NCBI GenBank assembly: GCA_051275005.1
Contig: JBNMOP010000080.1
Location: 1-12,912 of the forward strand
From: Eutrophobius sp051275005
Lineage (GTDB): Bacteria; Pseudomonadota; Gammaproteobacteria; Eutrophobiales; Eutrophobiaceae
Direction of reading: 5' to 3'
Length of the DNA stretch: 12,912 bases
In this document: piece by piece, positions 12,611 to 12,912 of the stretch
Numbering within the stretch: the first letter of the stretch is position 1
Layout of the letters: each line of letters opens with the position of its first letter
Translations under genes and position numbers: made by a program
Notes under the pieces: generated by a model
What the model was told of the DNA's origin: nothing
The model's input: only the letters and a program-made list of their open reading frames with translations
The model's database searches: none

Positions 12611-12912
12611 TTAGTCGAGGGTGATTAAGTAACCCGCAAATTTACGAATATTTAAAACACCTGTATCCAGAATCAGATATTGTCCTTTTATTCCTTGTAA
12701 CACACCTTCAATCTCAGGCGTTTTATCAAAATTAAGTGATGTTACTTTTTCCGGGTAGATTTCAACCGGGTAATTAATTATGACGGGTTCGGCATCACCA
12801 AGAAATTCTATATCGGTCTCGTTATATTCTTCTTTAATTTTATTAATTTCTGTTTCGGCAGTGCGCACTAGCTCATCTCTTTTTTCCTGTAGATCAACGC
12901 TATCAGCTTTAG
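12611..12912 (-). CDS. DUF2797 family protein, C-terminal part
   Basis: This is the last 100 codons of a gene that enters from the right edge; the frame stays open to 12912, so the GTG near 12868 is internal and not the start. The C-terminus EGVLQGIKGQYLILDTGVLNIRKFAGYLITLD matches what I recall of the end of the uncharacterised DUF2797 family, proteins of about 260-280 residues found in gammaproteobacteria and some other groups. Before it comes a charged helical stretch (QEKRDELVRTAETEINKIKEEYNE) and a strand-rich part (PVIINYPVEIYPEKVTSLNFDK). No catalytic residues can be named and the function is unknown. It converges on ssrA, with 177 bases between its stop and the tmRNA 3' end. Confidence 0.75.
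   Translation of the reverse strand, partial: KADSVDLQEKRDELVRTAETEINKIKEEYNETDIEFLGDAEPVIINYPVEIYPEKVTSLNFDKTPEIEGVLQGIKGQYLILDTGVLNIRKFAGYLITLD

Noticed and set aside
12868..12912. GTG near 12868 as the start of the right-edge gene
   Set aside because: The frame remains open through the window edge and the encoded part corresponds to the C-terminal third of the family, so the gene is truncated by the window.

Overview
The window looks like chromosomal core DNA of a gammaproteobacterium with an AT-rich genome. Three things point there: the gene set dnaK-grpE-hrcA / nadK-recN / fur / bamE / rnfH-ratA / smpB / ssrA, the tmRNA tag ANDDNYALAA, and a Fur and a RatA-RnfH pair of the kind known from Pseudomonas. 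An HrcA repressor is absent from E. coli but occurs in deeper-branching lineages such as Xanthomonadales and several sulfur- or methane-oxidising groups. I cannot name the species.

Left part (1-2014, minus strand): a heat-shock cluster read as hrcA, grpE, dnaK. Only the first 25 codons of dnaK are inside the window. A sigma32-like promoter appears to lie between grpE and dnaK. Next (2128-4700, plus strand), nadK (NAD kinase) and recN (SMC-like repair ATPase) form a tight pair divergent from hrcA. fur (minus) converges on recN and is divergent from bamE.

Middle (5274-9272): bamE is followed after 5 bases by a BtuF-like cobalamin-binding protein on the plus strand. It runs head-on into a minus-strand operon ratA-rnfH-btuC-btuD whose genes overlap by 1-4 bases. 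The three parts of a vitamin B12-type ABC importer are therefore split over two converging transcripts, sitting exactly where bamE and rnfH are direct neighbours in Pseudomonas.

Right part (9458-12912): a sodium:neurotransmitter-symporter-family transporter (minus), then smpB (plus) and, 391 bases further, ssrA. Together these last two make the trans-translation system that rescues stalled ribosomes. The smpB-ssrA gap holds a six-unit array of a GTCATTCCCGCG motif with a strict 21-23 bp period, ending in a full palindrome. A strong hairpin follows ssrA, and the window ends in the 3' part of a DUF2797-family gene on the minus strand.

Most of this is ordinary core genome. I did not find a convincing undescribed system. 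The points most worth a second look are the tandem palindrome-derived array, the placement of the btu genes, the regulation of the hrcA/dnaK cluster without a recognisable CIRCE element, and the DUF2797 gene.
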